DNA of 64,000 nt from an uncultured Roseibium sp. (GCF_947499295.1 NZ_CANMNP010000006.1:186001-250000), one strand, 5' to 3'; positions 29,227 through 40,318 are shown, counted from the first letter of the stretch. The notes: generated by a model not told the origin, from the letters alone. A program made the numbers and translations.

Positions 29227-30741
29227 TCATCCTGCGAGAGCCAGCCGCTCACCGGGGCCGGACACATCCGCAACCAGGCTGTTCAAGTCGATATTCTTGT
29301 TGATGTATTCGCCGGCGATTGCCGCCTCGTTCAGGACGACGATCCGGTCCGCGATTTCCAGGGCCTCGTCGATTTCAGCGACAAAGACGAGCGTTGTTCG
29401 GTTCTGAGCTGTTTGCCGGATATACCTTCCGATGTCGCGCCTCGCACCAATATCGACACCCTGGAAAGGCTCATCGAGTAGCAGAATGCGAGAGGCCTTG
29501 AGCAACCAGCGGCCAATCATGACCTTTTGCTGATTGCCGCCGGACAAAGTGTCGATGCCGTCGAAATTGGACTGGCAAACTACTCCGATCCTATCGATCA
29601 TGTCATCGGTTGCTTTGCGTTGCGCTTTGTCGCCCAGAAACGAAAATCGGCTGAAGGCGCCAAGAAATGGCACCGTCATGTTGTTGGCGATATCAAAGTC
29701 GGGCACGACAGCGTTCACGCTACGGTCCTTGGGCGACATGAAGACGCCTTTTAAAACCGCGTCGCCTGCACCCGTCGGCAGATATTCCTTGCCATCCAGC
29801 AGGAGACTGCCGCCGGAAGGCTTTGACAGCCCATAGATGATTTCTGCCAGTTGGGTCTTTCCGGATCCGAGCAATCCGGTAAAGGCGACAATCTCGCCCT
29901 CTCGCGCTTCGAAGTCGATCGGCCGGCTGTCTTCGAACAGTTTCAGGTTTTTAATCTGAAGGACCGGGCGTCCACCCTGTACTGGATCGATGTCCACTTC
30001 GGTCATCTGATGTCCAAGCATCGCATTGACCGCACCGACATAATCGAGAGGTTCAGTTTCGAAGAGGCCCGAGATCGCGCCATCGCGCATTGTGACAATC
30101 CTGTCGGCGATACGCCGAATGTCGGACATGCGGTGGGAAATATACAAGATCGCCACCCCTTCCGCTCGCAGTCTATCAATCAGGGCAAAGAGGCGCTCAG
30201 CCTCCGATGACGAAAGGGACGATGTGGGTTCGTCCAAAATAAGCAGTTTTGGTGAGCGGGCCATGGCGCGAGCGATTGCGATCATCTGCCTGTCGGCAAC
30301 ATCCAGATCGGCAACACGCATGCGAACGTCCATGGTCAGGCCCATGCTTTCGGCGACTTCGCGTGCCTTTGCTCTCAGTTTCCTGTCGTTGACAAACAAT
30401 CCGACACCGGGCTCGGTCAACCGGTCGAGAGTCAGGTTCGTCGCCACGTCCAGGTCCGGGATCACGCCGTCGTCGATCGACTGGTGAACCGTAACAACAC
30501 CCTTGGATATGGCATCGGCCGCGTCTGTCGGTGAAAAGGGTTCGCCGCCAAGCTCAATGTCGCCGCTATCAGCGAAATGATAGCCGCACAACACTTTCAC
30601 GAGCGTGGATTTGCCCGCGCCATTGGCTCCCATCAATGCCGTAACTTCTCCGGACCGCAAATCCAGATCAATGCCCTTCAGGACGTGATTTTGTCCGAAG
30701 GACTTTTCCAGACCGCGGAGTTTGCAGGTGACGTTTTGCAC
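29227..30741 (-). CDS. Ribose-type ABC transporter ATP-binding protein (two ABC domains)
   Basis: GANGAGKSTLVKVLCGYH; ILDEPTSSLSSSEAERLF; second domain LLGSGKTQLAEIIYG, LSGGNQQKVMIGRWLL. GTG start at 30741 preceded by GGGAGGA. Confidence 0.9.
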   Translation of the reverse strand: MQNVTCKLRGLEKSFGQNHVLKGIDLDLRSGEVTALMGANGAGKSTLVKVLCGYHFADSGDIELGGEPFSPTDAADAISKGVVTVHQSIDDGVIPDLDVATNLTLDRLTEPGVGLFVNDRKLRAKAREVAESMGLTMDVRMRVADLDVADRQMIAIARAMARSPKLLILDEPTSSLSSSEAERLFALIDRLRAEGVAILYISHRMSDIRRIADRIVTMRDGAISGLFETEPLDYVGAVNAMLGHQMTEVDIDPVQGGRPVLQIKNLKLFEDSRPIDFEAREGEIVAFTGLLGSGKTQLAEIIYGLSKPSGGSLLLDGKEYLPTGAGDAVLKGVFMSPKDRSVNAVVPDFDIANNMTVPFLGAFSRFSFLGDKAQRKATDDMIDRIGVVCQSNFDGIDTLSGGNQQKVMIGRWLLKASRILLLDEPFQGVDIGARRDIGRYIRQTAQNRTTLVFVAEIDEALEIADRIVVLNEAAIAGEYINKNIDLNSLVADVSGPGERLALAG

Positions 30742-30810
30742 CGTTCCTCCCAAAATTTTGCAGGGCTTTTATTCCCTTTAATAGAGTTACAGCATGCAAA
30801 ATAGTCATTT

Positions 30811-30825
30811 GTCAACCTGGTTGAC
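30811..30825. promoter_or_regulatory. Palindromic candidate operator in divergent ABC/mtnK promoter
   Basis: GTCAACC-T-GGTTGAC, perfect 7-1-7 inverted repeat. Confidence 0.65.
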
Positions 30826-30879
30826 TTTTGAATAATCTTGATCATTATCGGGACGGAAAAGAGAGGAAAATTTGCAGTC

Positions 30880-32142
30880 ATGGACACGCCTGACCAGTAT
30901 CGACCGTTAACGCCGGAGACGCTCGGAACCCGTCTTGCATCGATCGACGTTGTGGCAAAACGCGTCGGATCAGATCCCGCTCTCTGGACAGTGCGTGAAG
31001 TTGGCGACGGCAATCTGAATTTGGTTTTCATCGTTGAGGGCCCGAATGGATCCGTCGTCGTCAAGCAGGCATTGCCATATGTGCGCCTCGTCGGCGACAG
31101 CTGGCCATTGCCGCTCTACCGGGCCTTCTTTGAAAATCACGCCCTGGTACGACAAGCCGAACGCGACCCTGGCTCGGTACCGGCTGTCCATCATTTTGAT
31201 GAAACGCAAGCGCTGATCGTCATGGAGTTCTTGTCGCCGCACAAGATCCTGCGTCGAAAGCTGATCGATGGCGACAAGGTTGCAGGCCTTGGCAATTTTC
31301 TGGGAAAGTTCTGTGCACGGACGGCTTTCCGCGGGTCCGAACTGTCCATGAAGAGCGCCGACAAGAAAAAAGATGTCGGACTATTTGCCGGTAATGTTGA
31401 AATACCGGCGATTACCGAAGCTCTGGTCTTCACTGATCCCTACTATGAAGCCGAGATGAACCACCATACGGATGCTTTGGGTCCTGTGGTTGCCGGTTTG
31501 CGATCAGATGCCAAGCTGAAAGCAAAGGTGCAGCGCCACCTGATGAAATTCGCCTCCAACACCGAGACGATGGTGCATGGCGATCTTCACAGCGGGTCGA
31601 TCATGTCAACCGATACCGAAAGCCGCGTTATCGATCCGGAATTTGTTCAGTACGGACCGATGGGGTTCGATATCGGGATGCTGCTTGCGAACTTCTTCAT
31701 GGCCTATTTCAGCCAACCGGCGCACAGGACAAAAGACGATCTGGACGATTATCAGGAATGGCTCCTGACTGTGGTCGAGGAGATCGTCGATACGTTTGAA
31801 AAAGAGTTCACGCATCTGTGGCAGAGCGAACGAACGGGAATGCTTTATCCCGAAGCGTTATTCGAGGGGCAGGGACAAAAGTCAGCCGATTCATGTGCCG
31901 ACCTCCTCTTGGAAATCTGGACGGAAGCGCTCGGGTTCTGCGGGATCGAAATGCATCGCAGGACATTGTCGCTGGCGCATAACGCGGATTTCGAAGAGAT
32001 CGAAGACAACGGTCTCAAGGCGGCACTGGAAGCTCGGAACCTACATATGGGCGCGGAACTGATCCTCAATGCCGGGAAGTGTGGCTCGCTGGACGCTTTG
32101 CTGACGCTTGCACGCCAAGTCAACAAGAAGGACATCCTATGA
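30880..32142 (+). CDS. mtnK: S-methyl-5-thioribose kinase
   Basis: [91 protein letters not shown]. Confidence 0.92.
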   Translation: MDTPDQYRPLTPETLGTRLASIDVVAKRVGSDPALWTVREVGDGNLNLVFIVEGPNGSVVVKQALPYVRLVGDSWPLPLYRAFFENHALVRQAERDPGSVPAVHHFDETQALIVMEFLSPHKILRRKLIDGDKVAGLGNFLGKFCARTAFRGSELSMKSADKKKDVGLFAGNVEIPAITEALVFTDPYYEAEMNHHTDALGPVVAGLRSDAKLKAKVQRHLMKFASNTETMVHGDLHSGSIMSTDTESRVIDPEFVQYGPMGFDIGMLLANFFMAYFSQPAHRTKDDLDDYQEWLLTVVEEIVDTFEKEFTHLWQSERTGMLYPEALFEGQGQKSADSCADLLLEIWTEALGFCGIEMHRRTLSLAHNADFEEIEDNGLKAALEARNLHMGAELILNAGKCGSLDALLTLARQVNKKDIL

Positions 32143-33248
32143 AGGTCAACGGAACCCACTACCGCTCGCTTTGGTGGGATGAGGACAAAGGCGCGCTGCA
32201 AATAATCGATCAGCGCTGGCTGCCTCACGAGTTTCGGGTGCAGCATGTTGAAACGCTTCAAGATTTTGCCGATGCGATTGTCGAAATGCGTGTGCGTGGT
32301 GCGCCGCTGATCGGGGCCACGGCTGCCTATGGCATGGCCCTTGCTGCAGCGACTGATCCTTCCGATGCAAATCTTGACAGTGCCTGGGCGTTTCTGGACA
32401 AGACGCGGCCGACTGCCATCAACCTTCGATGGGCGCTCAATCGGTGCCGAACTGCTTTGAAGGCCCTGCCTGAAAACGAGCGCTCCGCGTCTGCATTGCG
32501 GCTTGCACATGAGATTTCGGACGAGGATGTGGACATCAACCACCGCATAGGTCAGCACGGTCTTGAAATCATTCGCAAGATAGCAGCCGGCAAACGGGAT
32601 GGAGATCCCGTGCGCATCCTGACCCATTGCAATGCCGGCTGGATCGCAACCGTGGACTGGGGCACAGCGACGAGCCCCATGTATCAGGCACATGACGAAA
32701 ACATCGCAATTCACGTGTGGGTCGACGAGACACGTCCACGCAATCAGGGTGCATTGACGTCGTGGGAACTCGGGAGTCACGGCATTCCGCACACCTACAT
32801 CACCGACAATGCCGGTGGTCACTTGATGCAGCATGGAATGGTGGATCTGGTAATTACAGGAACGGACCGCACCACGCGTAGAGGGGACGTTTGCAACAAG
32901 ATCGGAACCTACCTGAAGGCACTTGCCGCACAGGCCAACAATGTCCCGTTTTATGTCGCCCTGCCATCGCCCACAATCGACTGGACCGTTGATGACGGTG
33001 TCGCCGAAATTCCGATCGAAGAACGCATGGAACGGGAAGTAACCCATGTACAGGGCCTGACGGAGGAGGGGAGCATCGGCCAGGTGCAAGTCACTCCGAT
33101 CGGGACTGCAGGCGGCAATCCGGCGTTTGATGTGACACCGAACCATCTGGTGACAGGCCTCATCACCGAACGGGGGATTTGCGAGGCAAGCGCTGAAGGG
33201 CTTGCGGAATTGTTTCCAGATCTTGCGCAGGTCGCCAAGAGAGCATGA
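32139..33248 (+). CDS. mtnA: S-methyl-5-thioribose-1-phosphate isomerase
   Basis: [123 protein letters not shown]. Confidence 0.95.
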   Translation: MKVNGTHYRSLWWDEDKGALQIIDQRWLPHEFRVQHVETLQDFADAIVEMRVRGAPLIGATAAYGMALAAATDPSDANLDSAWAFLDKTRPTAINLRWALNRCRTALKALPENERSASALRLAHEISDEDVDINHRIGQHGLEIIRKIAAGKRDGDPVRILTHCNAGWIATVDWGTATSPMYQAHDENIAIHVWVDETRPRNQGALTSWELGSHGIPHTYITDNAGGHLMQHGMVDLVITGTDRTTRRGDVCNKIGTYLKALAAQANNVPFYVALPSPTIDWTVDDGVAEIPIEERMEREVTHVQGLTEEGSIGQVQVTPIGTAGGNPAFDVTPNHLVTGLITERGICEASAEGLAELFPDLAQVAKRA

Positions 33249-34264
33249 GCCCAAGCCCGTCCAAGTCCCGGCCAACGGACGGCAGGAGCGGGACCCGCGG
33301 CCAGTCAGCACGTGCACGCCCACAGGAAGACGCAATCGTTGAGGTTACCTGGTGCTACTATCAGGACGGCATGAACCAGAACGAGATCGCCGAACGGCTG
33401 GGTATTTCCCGGGCGACGGTTGTCAATTATCTGGCTGAAGCCCGCAAGCGGGACTATGTGCGCATATCTCTCGACACGGATGTCTTTCGAAATCAGGATT
33501 TGGCGCGACGCCTTGTCGACCGGTTCGGTCTTCGTGATGCCGTGGTCATTCCATCGTCACCTGACGGTGCCGAAAAATCGCTGGAGCGGGTGACCCGTGT
33601 TGTCGCTGACTGGCTTCCATGGCTTTTGGAGCCGGGTGACCGGCTCGGTGTTGCCTGGGGCGAGACGGTTTACAGGGTGGCTGAGGCGGCACCGCGCATT
33701 TCCATGGAGAACCTGACTGTCGTCCAACTTGTCGGGTCCCGCCCTGCGGCTCTCGGTTTCGCAGCTGAAACCTGTTCGGCGACGCTCGCCAGACGCTATG
33801 GCGCCCACTGCGTCAACCTGCATGTGCCCCTGGTCTTGTCGAGCAAGGATCTGGTTGAAAGGCTACGGCAGGAGCCGGTTATCGAAGCGCAGCTGCGGGC
33901 CGTCGCGAATTGCAACAAGACGATTTTCGCCTGCGGAACCTGTGGTGACGACAGCCATGTGGTTCACACGGGCCTTTTGGACAGGGCGGATATTGATGCC
34001 TGTGCGGCACAAGGTGCCATTGGCGTCATATGCGGCAGGCTGATTGACCACAACGGCCAGGGCCTCAATCGGGACATCGAAGATCGCATGATTGCCGTTA
34101 CGCTTGATCAGATGCGCAACAAGGATATGGGCCTGCTGGTCGGGTCAGGTCCGGATCGGGCCGAGCCCATGCTGGCGGCCATTCGCGGCGGATACGCCAC
34201 TCATATCGCCACATGCTCAAGCACGGCGGCGGATTTGCTCAAACTGGCGGCGGAAAATGCTTAA
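33245..34264 (+). CDS. SorC/DeoR-type sugar-binding transcriptional regulator
   Basis: [46 protein letters not shown]; large sugar-binding domain ([17 protein letters not shown]). Confidence 0.88.
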   Translation: MSPSPSKSRPTDGRSGTRGQSARARPQEDAIVEVTWCYYQDGMNQNEIAERLGISRATVVNYLAEARKRDYVRISLDTDVFRNQDLARRLVDRFGLRDAVVIPSSPDGAEKSLERVTRVVADWLPWLLEPGDRLGVAWGETVYRVAEAAPRISMENLTVVQLVGSRPAALGFAAETCSATLARRYGAHCVNLHVPLVLSSKDLVERLRQEPVIEAQLRAVANCNKTIFACGTCGDDSHVVHTGLLDRADIDACAAQGAIGVICGRLIDHNGQGLNRDIEDRMIAVTLDQMRNKDMGLLVGSGPDRAEPMLAAIRGGYATHIATCSSTAADLLKLAAENA

Positions 34265-34922
34265 GGCACCTTACAAGGACACGAATAAACTCAGGCAGGC
34301 GATCATCGATACCAGCAAGGAGATGAACCGGCGGGGCATCAACCAGGGCACATCGGGTAACATATCCGTTCGTGCCGGCAAGAAGATGATCATTACCCCC
34401 TCCGGTGTTCCTTATGACAGGATGACACCAGATATGCTGGCGACGGTTCCCATCCAGGGCAAAGGGAAGGCCAAGGGACCTTTCCCGCCGTCGACCGAGT
34501 GGCAGTTTCATCAGGCACTTCTGCGCAACAAGCCCGATATGCATGCTGTTGTTCATGCTCATCCGGTTCACTGTACCGCGTTGTCCATCAACCGCATGGC
34601 CATTCCCGCATGTCACTACATGGTTGCGATTTTCGGTGGCAATACAGTGCCGCTTGCGGACTATGCGCTTTTTGGGAGCGACGAATTGTCCGAACATGTC
34701 ACAGGTGCGATGACCTCCCGTCACGGCTGCCTGATGGCAAATCACGGGGCCGTTGTCGTTGGCGAGACACTGGAAAAGGCGCTCTGGCGTATGGAAGAGC
34801 TGGAAGTCCTGGCACATGCCTATATCGTCAGTCAATCGGTTGGCAAACCCCATATTCTGTCGGAGGAACAAATCGACGAGGTTCTTGGGGCAGTCGCCAA
34901 TTATGGGATCAAGTCCGCCTGA
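34257..34922 (+). CDS. Class II aldolase/adducin family protein (FucA-like; candidate 5-methylthio/5-deoxyribulose-1-phosphate aldolase)
   Basis: ATG 34257; MNRRGINQGTSGNISVRAGKKMIITPSGVPYDRM; HAVVHAHPVHCTALSI; MANHGAVVVGETLEKALWRMEELEVLAHAY. Confidence 0.88.
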   Translation: MLKAPYKDTNKLRQAIIDTSKEMNRRGINQGTSGNISVRAGKKMIITPSGVPYDRMTPDMLATVPIQGKGKAKGPFPPSTEWQFHQALLRNKPDMHAVVHAHPVHCTALSINRMAIPACHYMVAIFGGNTVPLADYALFGSDELSEHVTGAMTSRHGCLMANHGAVVVGETLEKALWRMEELEVLAHAYIVSQSVGKPHILSEEQIDEVLGAVANYGIKSA

Positions 34923-35135
34923 TCAGATGGCGCAGTTTCCACTGCCGGGGCGACGGGTTCTTCAGAACCTTCGCCGCTCAGGGGGCGCTGTTTTTTACGC
35001 AATACAAGCTTAAACCCTTCTGCAACCTGTCAAAAAAGTGAACTTTATTTCAAGACGGATTCTGCTCAAGCTGGTTGAGGTTGCCGGAAGTGCCCGGTAG
35101 CTCTCGGTGACAATCGGACCGCGGCGGAGACATGC

Positions 35136-36278
35136 ATGTCGAAACTTTTCACCTCATTCAAGCTTCGTGACGTCATTTTCAAAAACCGGATCGCCGTCTC
35201 TCCCATGAGCCAGTACCGGGCGGTCGATGGCCATGCGAACGATTGGCACATGGTGCATCTTGGCCGGTTCGCCCTCGGTGGGGCCGGATTGGTTTATGCC
35301 GAGGCAACTGCCGTGGAGAAGGACGGGAGGCGCACGCATGGCGACCTCGGTCTCTGGAACGATACTCAGATCGACGCCCTCAAACCTATTGCAGAGTTTA
35401 TCAGCAAAGAAGGTGCAATACCGGGTATTCAGCTGAGCCATGCCGGCCGGAAGGCCTCGGAAAAACGCCCCTGGCATGGCGAAACGCCGGTTGACCAGGA
35501 AGACAGCACCGAAAGAGGCGAAGATCCGTGGCGGGCTTGCGCACCTTCCGCGATCCCCTACGCAGACGGATGGCCAGAACCAGATGAACTGACCGAAGAG
35601 GACATTCAGCGCATTGTCCAATCGTTTGGCGAGGCAGCTGAAAGGGCTCACAAGGCAGGGTTCAAGATGATCGAGGTTTATGCGGCCCATGGCTTCCTCG
35701 TCCATCAGTTCCTGTCTCCGATTTCAAACCGCCGCACCGACCGTTGGGGCGGCTCTGCTGAAAACCGGACAAGGTTCGCGGTCGAAGTCGCGAAGTCAAT
35801 TCGCGCCCATTGGCCGGAAGATTACCCCTTGGCATTCCGCCTGTCGGCTACCGACTGGCTTGAAGGAGGTCTGGAAGCCGAAGATACGGTCAGGACCGCA
35901 ATCGCGCTTTCGAAAGCTGGCGTCGATCTCATCGATTGCTCGACGGGTGGTATTGGCGGCAAAGAACGTCCGCGCCGAATGAAGATCGAGGAGGGGTTCC
36001 AGACACCATTTGCCGAGAAGGTGCGCAAAGAGGCGGACATTGCGACGATGGCAGTGGGATTCTTATGGAACCCGCAAGCTTGCGAGGACATCCTCCGGGA
36101 AGGGAAGGCAGACATGATTGCCCTTGCAAGAGAGCTGCTGGACGACCCCAATTGGCCTTTGCGCAGCGCCGAAACTCTTGGCGATGATACCTCATTTGAG
36201 ATGTGGCCAATCGAGTCAGGCTGGTGGCTGATGAAACGGGACAGGTTGCTCCAAAAACTGGGGCTCCGGTCAGACTGA
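35136..36278 (+). CDS. NADH:flavin oxidoreductase (Old Yellow Enzyme family, YqjM/NamA-like)
   Basis: MSKLFTSFKLRDVIFKNRIAVSPMSQYRAVDGHANDWHMVHLGRFALGGAGLVYAEATAV; IQLSHAGRKAS; EVYAAHGFLVHQFLSPISNRRTDRWGGSAENRTRF. Confidence 0.93.
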   Translation: MSKLFTSFKLRDVIFKNRIAVSPMSQYRAVDGHANDWHMVHLGRFALGGAGLVYAEATAVEKDGRRTHGDLGLWNDTQIDALKPIAEFISKEGAIPGIQLSHAGRKASEKRPWHGETPVDQEDSTERGEDPWRACAPSAIPYADGWPEPDELTEEDIQRIVQSFGEAAERAHKAGFKMIEVYAAHGFLVHQFLSPISNRRTDRWGGSAENRTRFAVEVAKSIRAHWPEDYPLAFRLSATDWLEGGLEAEDTVRTAIALSKAGVDLIDCSTGGIGGKERPRRMKIEEGFQTPFAEKVRKEADIATMAVGFLWNPQACEDILREGKADMIALARELLDDPNWPLRSAETLGDDTSFEMWPIESGWWLMKRDRLLQKLGLRSD

Positions 36279-36357
36279 TCTGGCGCTGAAAAGAGCAAGC
36301 CGCAGCCCGCAAACGCAACGCAAGAGAGCATCATTCCACACCTGAATGACCTGTCGT

Positions 36358-36756
36358 TCAATACATGACTGTGTTGAGTGTGATGTTGACGGGTGTCTGC
36401 ACCGTCAGGCTGGCGCTGCCGCGTGCCAGCAGCCAACCGTCTTCACGCTCCAGCCGGGCGACAATCTGAGAAACTTTCGAGATTTGGGTGCCGGCGGGCA
36501 GCTCCAGGGAAAAGGTGATGTATTGCGAAGAGCCATCGCTGGTTAGCAGCGTTTTGACAGTGTCTGGGTCCGCATTCGCATCACTTCCTTTGAGAAAGAC
36601 TTCGACTTGGCCTTTCGGGATGATTTTCTTGTCACGATACCTGAGCGTGCCGTCTATGGTGCGAGTTCGTGCAGCAGTTACCTGCAGGTTTGCACAAAGC
36701 GATGCTCCTGCGACGATGGTCAGCATTGTGCGGCGATTGATTGAGTGCTTCATCAC
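36358..36756 (-). CDS. YbaY/YscW-like exported small protein
   Basis: Signal-like N-terminus MMKHSINRRTMLTIVAGASLCANLQVTA then IDGTLRYRDKKIIPKGQVEVFLKG, a YbaY-type beta domain. Confidence 0.55.
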   Translation of the reverse strand: MMKHSINRRTMLTIVAGASLCANLQVTAARTRTIDGTLRYRDKKIIPKGQVEVFLKGSDANADPDTVKTLLTSDGSSQYITFSLELPAGTQISKVSQIVARLEREDGWLLARGSASLTVQTPVNITLNTVMY

Positions 36757-36846
36757 ATGCCTCCATCCGGGTTGTCGCCGATGGGGTTCGGTGAACAGTC
36801 AGTGTTGCGTGGCACAGGGCGCTTGATAGCGCCCTGTTCAAATCCG

Positions 36847-39800
36847 TCAGACGATAACAAAGTCCTGCGCTGACAGATCCAGACCCGGGTTCAACTGCGC
36901 GAATTGCACGGCTGCAAGGTCGCCTGACCCGTCGGCGTCATAGGACAGTGTCCCATCGTCCGTATCATAGACGATGCGATCGTCGGTGTCGTAACACACG
37001 CCTGCCGCATTGGACTGAAATGCACCGATCGCAAGAAGGCCTGTGTTACCGATTTCTGAAAAGACACTGCTGTCCAGCATGAACATGTCCGCTTCAGTAT
37101 CGAAGTCGCGAACCTGGTCGACATTCTCAGCTCCAAGCTCGGTCGAAAAGCGGAAAGAATCCTCACCTGCGCCGCCGACGAGGATGTCAGATCCGAGCCC
37201 CCCGTCCAGCATGTCGTCGCCTCGGCCACCAAAGAGCCTGTCATTTCCCGCTTCGCCCGGCTGGACCGGTTCCGGCGGAAATTCTACCGAAACATTGAGT
37301 TTGTAAGTGGACCCTTCCGGGATAGCTTCCGTCCAGCCATTGCCGGGCGCACTGCTGGTCCAGCTGCCTTCCAGAATGTAGTAGGTACCGGTTTCCTCGA
37401 CAATGAAAACTGTGCTTGAATCCCGGTTGCTCGTGGAACCGGGATCGCCGCCTCCGTCGTCGTTTTCAGTGACCACGTCGCCATTGCTGTCCAGCAATCG
37501 AACCCAGCTGTCATGAACATTTGGATCGGCAATCCCATCGATATCGATCGTCAGGATTGTCCCGGCGGCAAGATTGATGCTGTAATATCCACCTTTCCCG
37601 TTTCCCGTGGCATTGACAGTCGTATGCAGGACAGAGGTTGAATCGAAGATGTCCGGATCTTCCGCCAAGGAGAAGTTGTTCGAAATATCGAAAGCCGTGG
37701 CGATCGAGTTGTTTGTTGCGTCTCCTCCGAGTGTGGCGTAACCGGTTCCCATGCCCGGGCGCGGAATGGCATCGCCTTGGTCGGAAAAGTCACCGAACAG
37801 GATGTCGTCACCGCCGCCACCACGAATGATGTCGTCACCGCCTTGACCGGTCAAAGTATTGGCTGATCGATCTCCTTTCAGCCGATCGTCAAACCCGGAC
37901 CCAGCGAGATTTTCGATCGAAACATATGTGTCACCTTCAGAATTCCCTTTGGCCAGATTAAGCCTGACGCCGCTGGCAGCGTTGGAATAGTCTGCTGTGT
38001 CGCTGCCGGAACCGCCATTCAGCATGTCTTCACCGTCACCTCCGGTCAGCGTGTCATCGCCAGATCCGCCGGAAAGTTCGTTCGCCATTTCATTGCCGAT
38101 GAGATGGTCGTCGAAGATGGAGCCGACAGCGTTTTCGACATCAACGATGATGTCATGCCGGATGGCCGTCCCGCGTCCTACAATCTGCACGGGGCCGTCT
38201 GCGTCGCCTCCCGAAGCTGTGCCACCGGCAAGATCGACCGTTACACCGCTGGAGCTTCCGGAATAGACAACGGTGTCGATCCCTGTTCCTCCGTTCATGT
38301 AATCCTGTCCGGAACCTCCGATCAGAGTGTCGTTGCCGCCCTCTCCATAAAGGATGTCGCCATCATTGCCGCCGTCCAGAATGTCATCGCCGTCTCCGCC
38401 ATTGAAGTAGTCGCCACCTCCGCGGCCCCAGAAATGATTTGCTGCTGCGGTGCCAATGAACCGGTCAATGCGGTCGTCTGAACCGATCAGGTTTTCAATG
38501 CTGTCGAAAGTATCCCCGGATGCCGTGCCACCGCTGGCGACATTCGTTTCAAGATTGACGAGAAGCTGGAAGGGACTTTCCGTGCTGTAGTCGACGGTGT
38601 CGATGCCCGCGCCGCCTCGAAAAATGTCAGCGCCGTCCTGGCCCCTCAGCAGGTCGTCGCCATCGCCGCCGTCCAGTAAGTCGTCGCCCGCACCACCGAC
38701 AATGGTGTCGTTTCCGGCGCCGCCATAAAGCGCGTCATTGCCGTCGTCGCTTTCCGTCTGATCTTCAAGATCTTCCACCGCAATGGTGTTGTTGATGTCG
38801 CGGCTCGCCAGCGTGTCGCGGCCGCCTATGATGAGGTCATCGCCGCCCAAGCCAAATATCGTGTCGCCGCCCGCACCGCCGTCAATGGTATTGTTGCTTT
38901 CATCACCAAACAGGATACTGGAAAGCGAACCTGCGGTTTCTGGTTGGGCTTCGTCTGCGACATCTGCTGGGGGAACGACTGAACCGTCGACATAGATAAT
39001 GTTTTCGACATTCGCGATTTCGCCGACATCGAGGTCTTTCGACAGCACGATCACGGTGTCGTTGCCGCCATCTGCCTCTTCATGCACGATGTCGTCGGCG
39101 GAATCGACGAAATAGACGTCATCGCCTCCGTATCCTGCCATGCGATCGCCACCGGCGCGGCCATCCAGGACGTTGTTGCCATCATTGCCAATCAGAATGT
39201 CGTCATAGCTGCTGCCGATGCCGTTTTCGATGTAGTAGGCACTCTGATCGGCGTTGTGCCCGGCAAAGATGGAAACGTTGTTTCTATGGCCATTTACACT
39301 GGAGAATTGACCGGCTCGCAGATCAAGAATTGTTGCAGCTGTCGAGCCTGAAAAATCGATTGTGTCCTCGCCGCCTGTATCGTGGATTACAAAACCGATA
39401 TCGTGCTGCATGCCCTCGGAGGTTAGCTGGTAGCCGTATTGTGTGCTGTTGTAGCCGTAGACGTTGTCTCCGGTATTCAGGTCGATCTGCTGATAGGTGC
39501 GTTCGCCATCGTCATCGACAGTCGAGAAATAGCGGCGGATCACTGCTTCAATGTCTGCAACGAGCGGCGTTGAGGCCGACCAGCGCGAGGTTTCACCGAC
39601 ATCAATCCCGTCGAAATAGGACATGACCGTGTATTGCTGACGGTCGTAGATCCAGGTGGCATTGTTCAGATAGTTGATCTGGACACCACCCGGGCCGCTG
39701 TAGTTATAGAGCCCGGGATGATTCAGGCTGAATTCATGACCGAATTCGTGAATGAAGCTGTCGAAGACATAGCCTCCGACATCGGTCTTGTTCGGTTCCG

Positions 39801-40185
39801 TGTCATGAAATCGCTGGCCGATACTGACATAGCGGTCGCTTGAAAAGGCACTGCCATCGCTTTGTTCGCCAAGTTCCGGACTGACAATCTCCATCCATTG
39901 GGTCTCGGCATCGTACGGCTCATCATCGACGATCTCGAATTTGAGAGGGGTGACGGCGGACCACATCTCCAAAGCGCCAATGGCTGCGGCTTTGTAGTCG
40001 GGATGATTGTTGAGTTCCTGAACATTTATCACAAGTGGCGCGGCTGCAATGTCCGGTGTCAGGCTGCGGGACAATGCGCCCAGGTAGTCAAGGTAGGCTT
40101 CATAATCCTCACTTTTGCCAAAAGGGTTATCCGGGGTCTGGTCGTTAATCCACCATTGTTCGCTTGCTTCGTTCGGAGTGGACAT
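36847..40185 (-). CDS. RTX (hemolysin-type Ca-binding) secreted protein with metzincin-like peptidase domain
   Basis: HEFGHEFSLNHPG zinc-site-like motif and Met-turn QYTVMSYFDG; many GGxGxDxLxGGxGxD nonapeptides; PPC-like domain near the C-terminus; type I secretion-like end LSAQDFVIV. Confidence 0.88.
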   Translation of the reverse strand: MSTPNEASEQWWINDQTPDNPFGKSEDYEAYLDYLGALSRSLTPDIAAAPLVINVQELNNHPDYKAAAIGALEMWSAVTPLKFEIVDDEPYDAETQWMEIVSPELGEQSDGSAFSSDRYVSIGQRFHDTEPNKTDVGGYVFDSFIHEFGHEFSLNHPGLYNYSGPGGVQINYLNNATWIYDRQQYTVMSYFDGIDVGETSRWSASTPLVADIEAVIRRYFSTVDDDGERTYQQIDLNTGDNVYGYNSTQYGYQLTSEGMQHDIGFVIHDTGGEDTIDFSGSTAATILDLRAGQFSSVNGHRNNVSIFAGHNADQSAYYIENGIGSSYDDILIGNDGNNVLDGRAGGDRMAGYGGDDVYFVDSADDIVHEEADGGNDTVIVLSKDLDVGEIANVENIIYVDGSVVPPADVADEAQPETAGSLSSILFGDESNNTIDGGAGGDTIFGLGGDDLIIGGRDTLASRDINNTIAVEDLEDQTESDDGNDALYGGAGNDTIVGGAGDDLLDGGDGDDLLRGQDGADIFRGGAGIDTVDYSTESPFQLLVNLETNVASGGTASGDTFDSIENLIGSDDRIDRFIGTAAANHFWGRGGGDYFNGGDGDDILDGGNDGDILYGEGGNDTLIGGSGQDYMNGGTGIDTVVYSGSSSGVTVDLAGGTASGGDADGPVQIVGRGTAIRHDIIVDVENAVGSIFDDHLIGNEMANELSGGSGDDTLTGGDGEDMLNGGSGSDTADYSNAASGVRLNLAKGNSEGDTYVSIENLAGSGFDDRLKGDRSANTLTGQGGDDIIRGGGGDDILFGDFSDQGDAIPRPGMGTGYATLGGDATNNSIATAFDISNNFSLAEDPDIFDSTSVLHTTVNATGNGKGGYYSINLAAGTILTIDIDGIADPNVHDSWVRLLDSNGDVVTENDDGGGDPGSTSNRDSSTVFIVEETGTYYILEGSWTSSAPGNGWTEAIPEGSTYKLNVSVEFPPEPVQPGEAGNDRLFGGRGDDMLDGGLGSDILVGGAGEDSFRFSTELGAENVDQVRDFDTEADMFMLDSSVFSEIGNTGLLAIGAFQSNAAGVCYDTDDRIVYDTDDGTLSYDADGSGDLAAVQFAQLNPGLDLSAQDFVIV

Positions 40186-40318
40186 TTCGAGGTCTCCCTG
40201 CGTGACAGGCTCTGGGGTGACTATCAGTGAAGGGTTTCAAGTGGCCAATCGGGACGCAAAAAGCCATTTGCCGCCCCATCCGACGGCGCCAGTTGCAAAC
40301 CTTCATCTTTTGCGAGAT

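Noticed and set aside
31845-33335. 496-aa minus-strand ORF
   Set aside because: Fully antisense to mtnK/mtnA, low-complexity Cys/Arg-rich translation typical of high-GC shadow ORFs.
36900-39350. Short repeated GC-rich units that could suggest a CRISPR or tandem DNA array
   Set aside because: They are degenerate codons for RTX nonapeptides (GGxGxDxLx) within one ORF; no constant repeat/spacer pattern.
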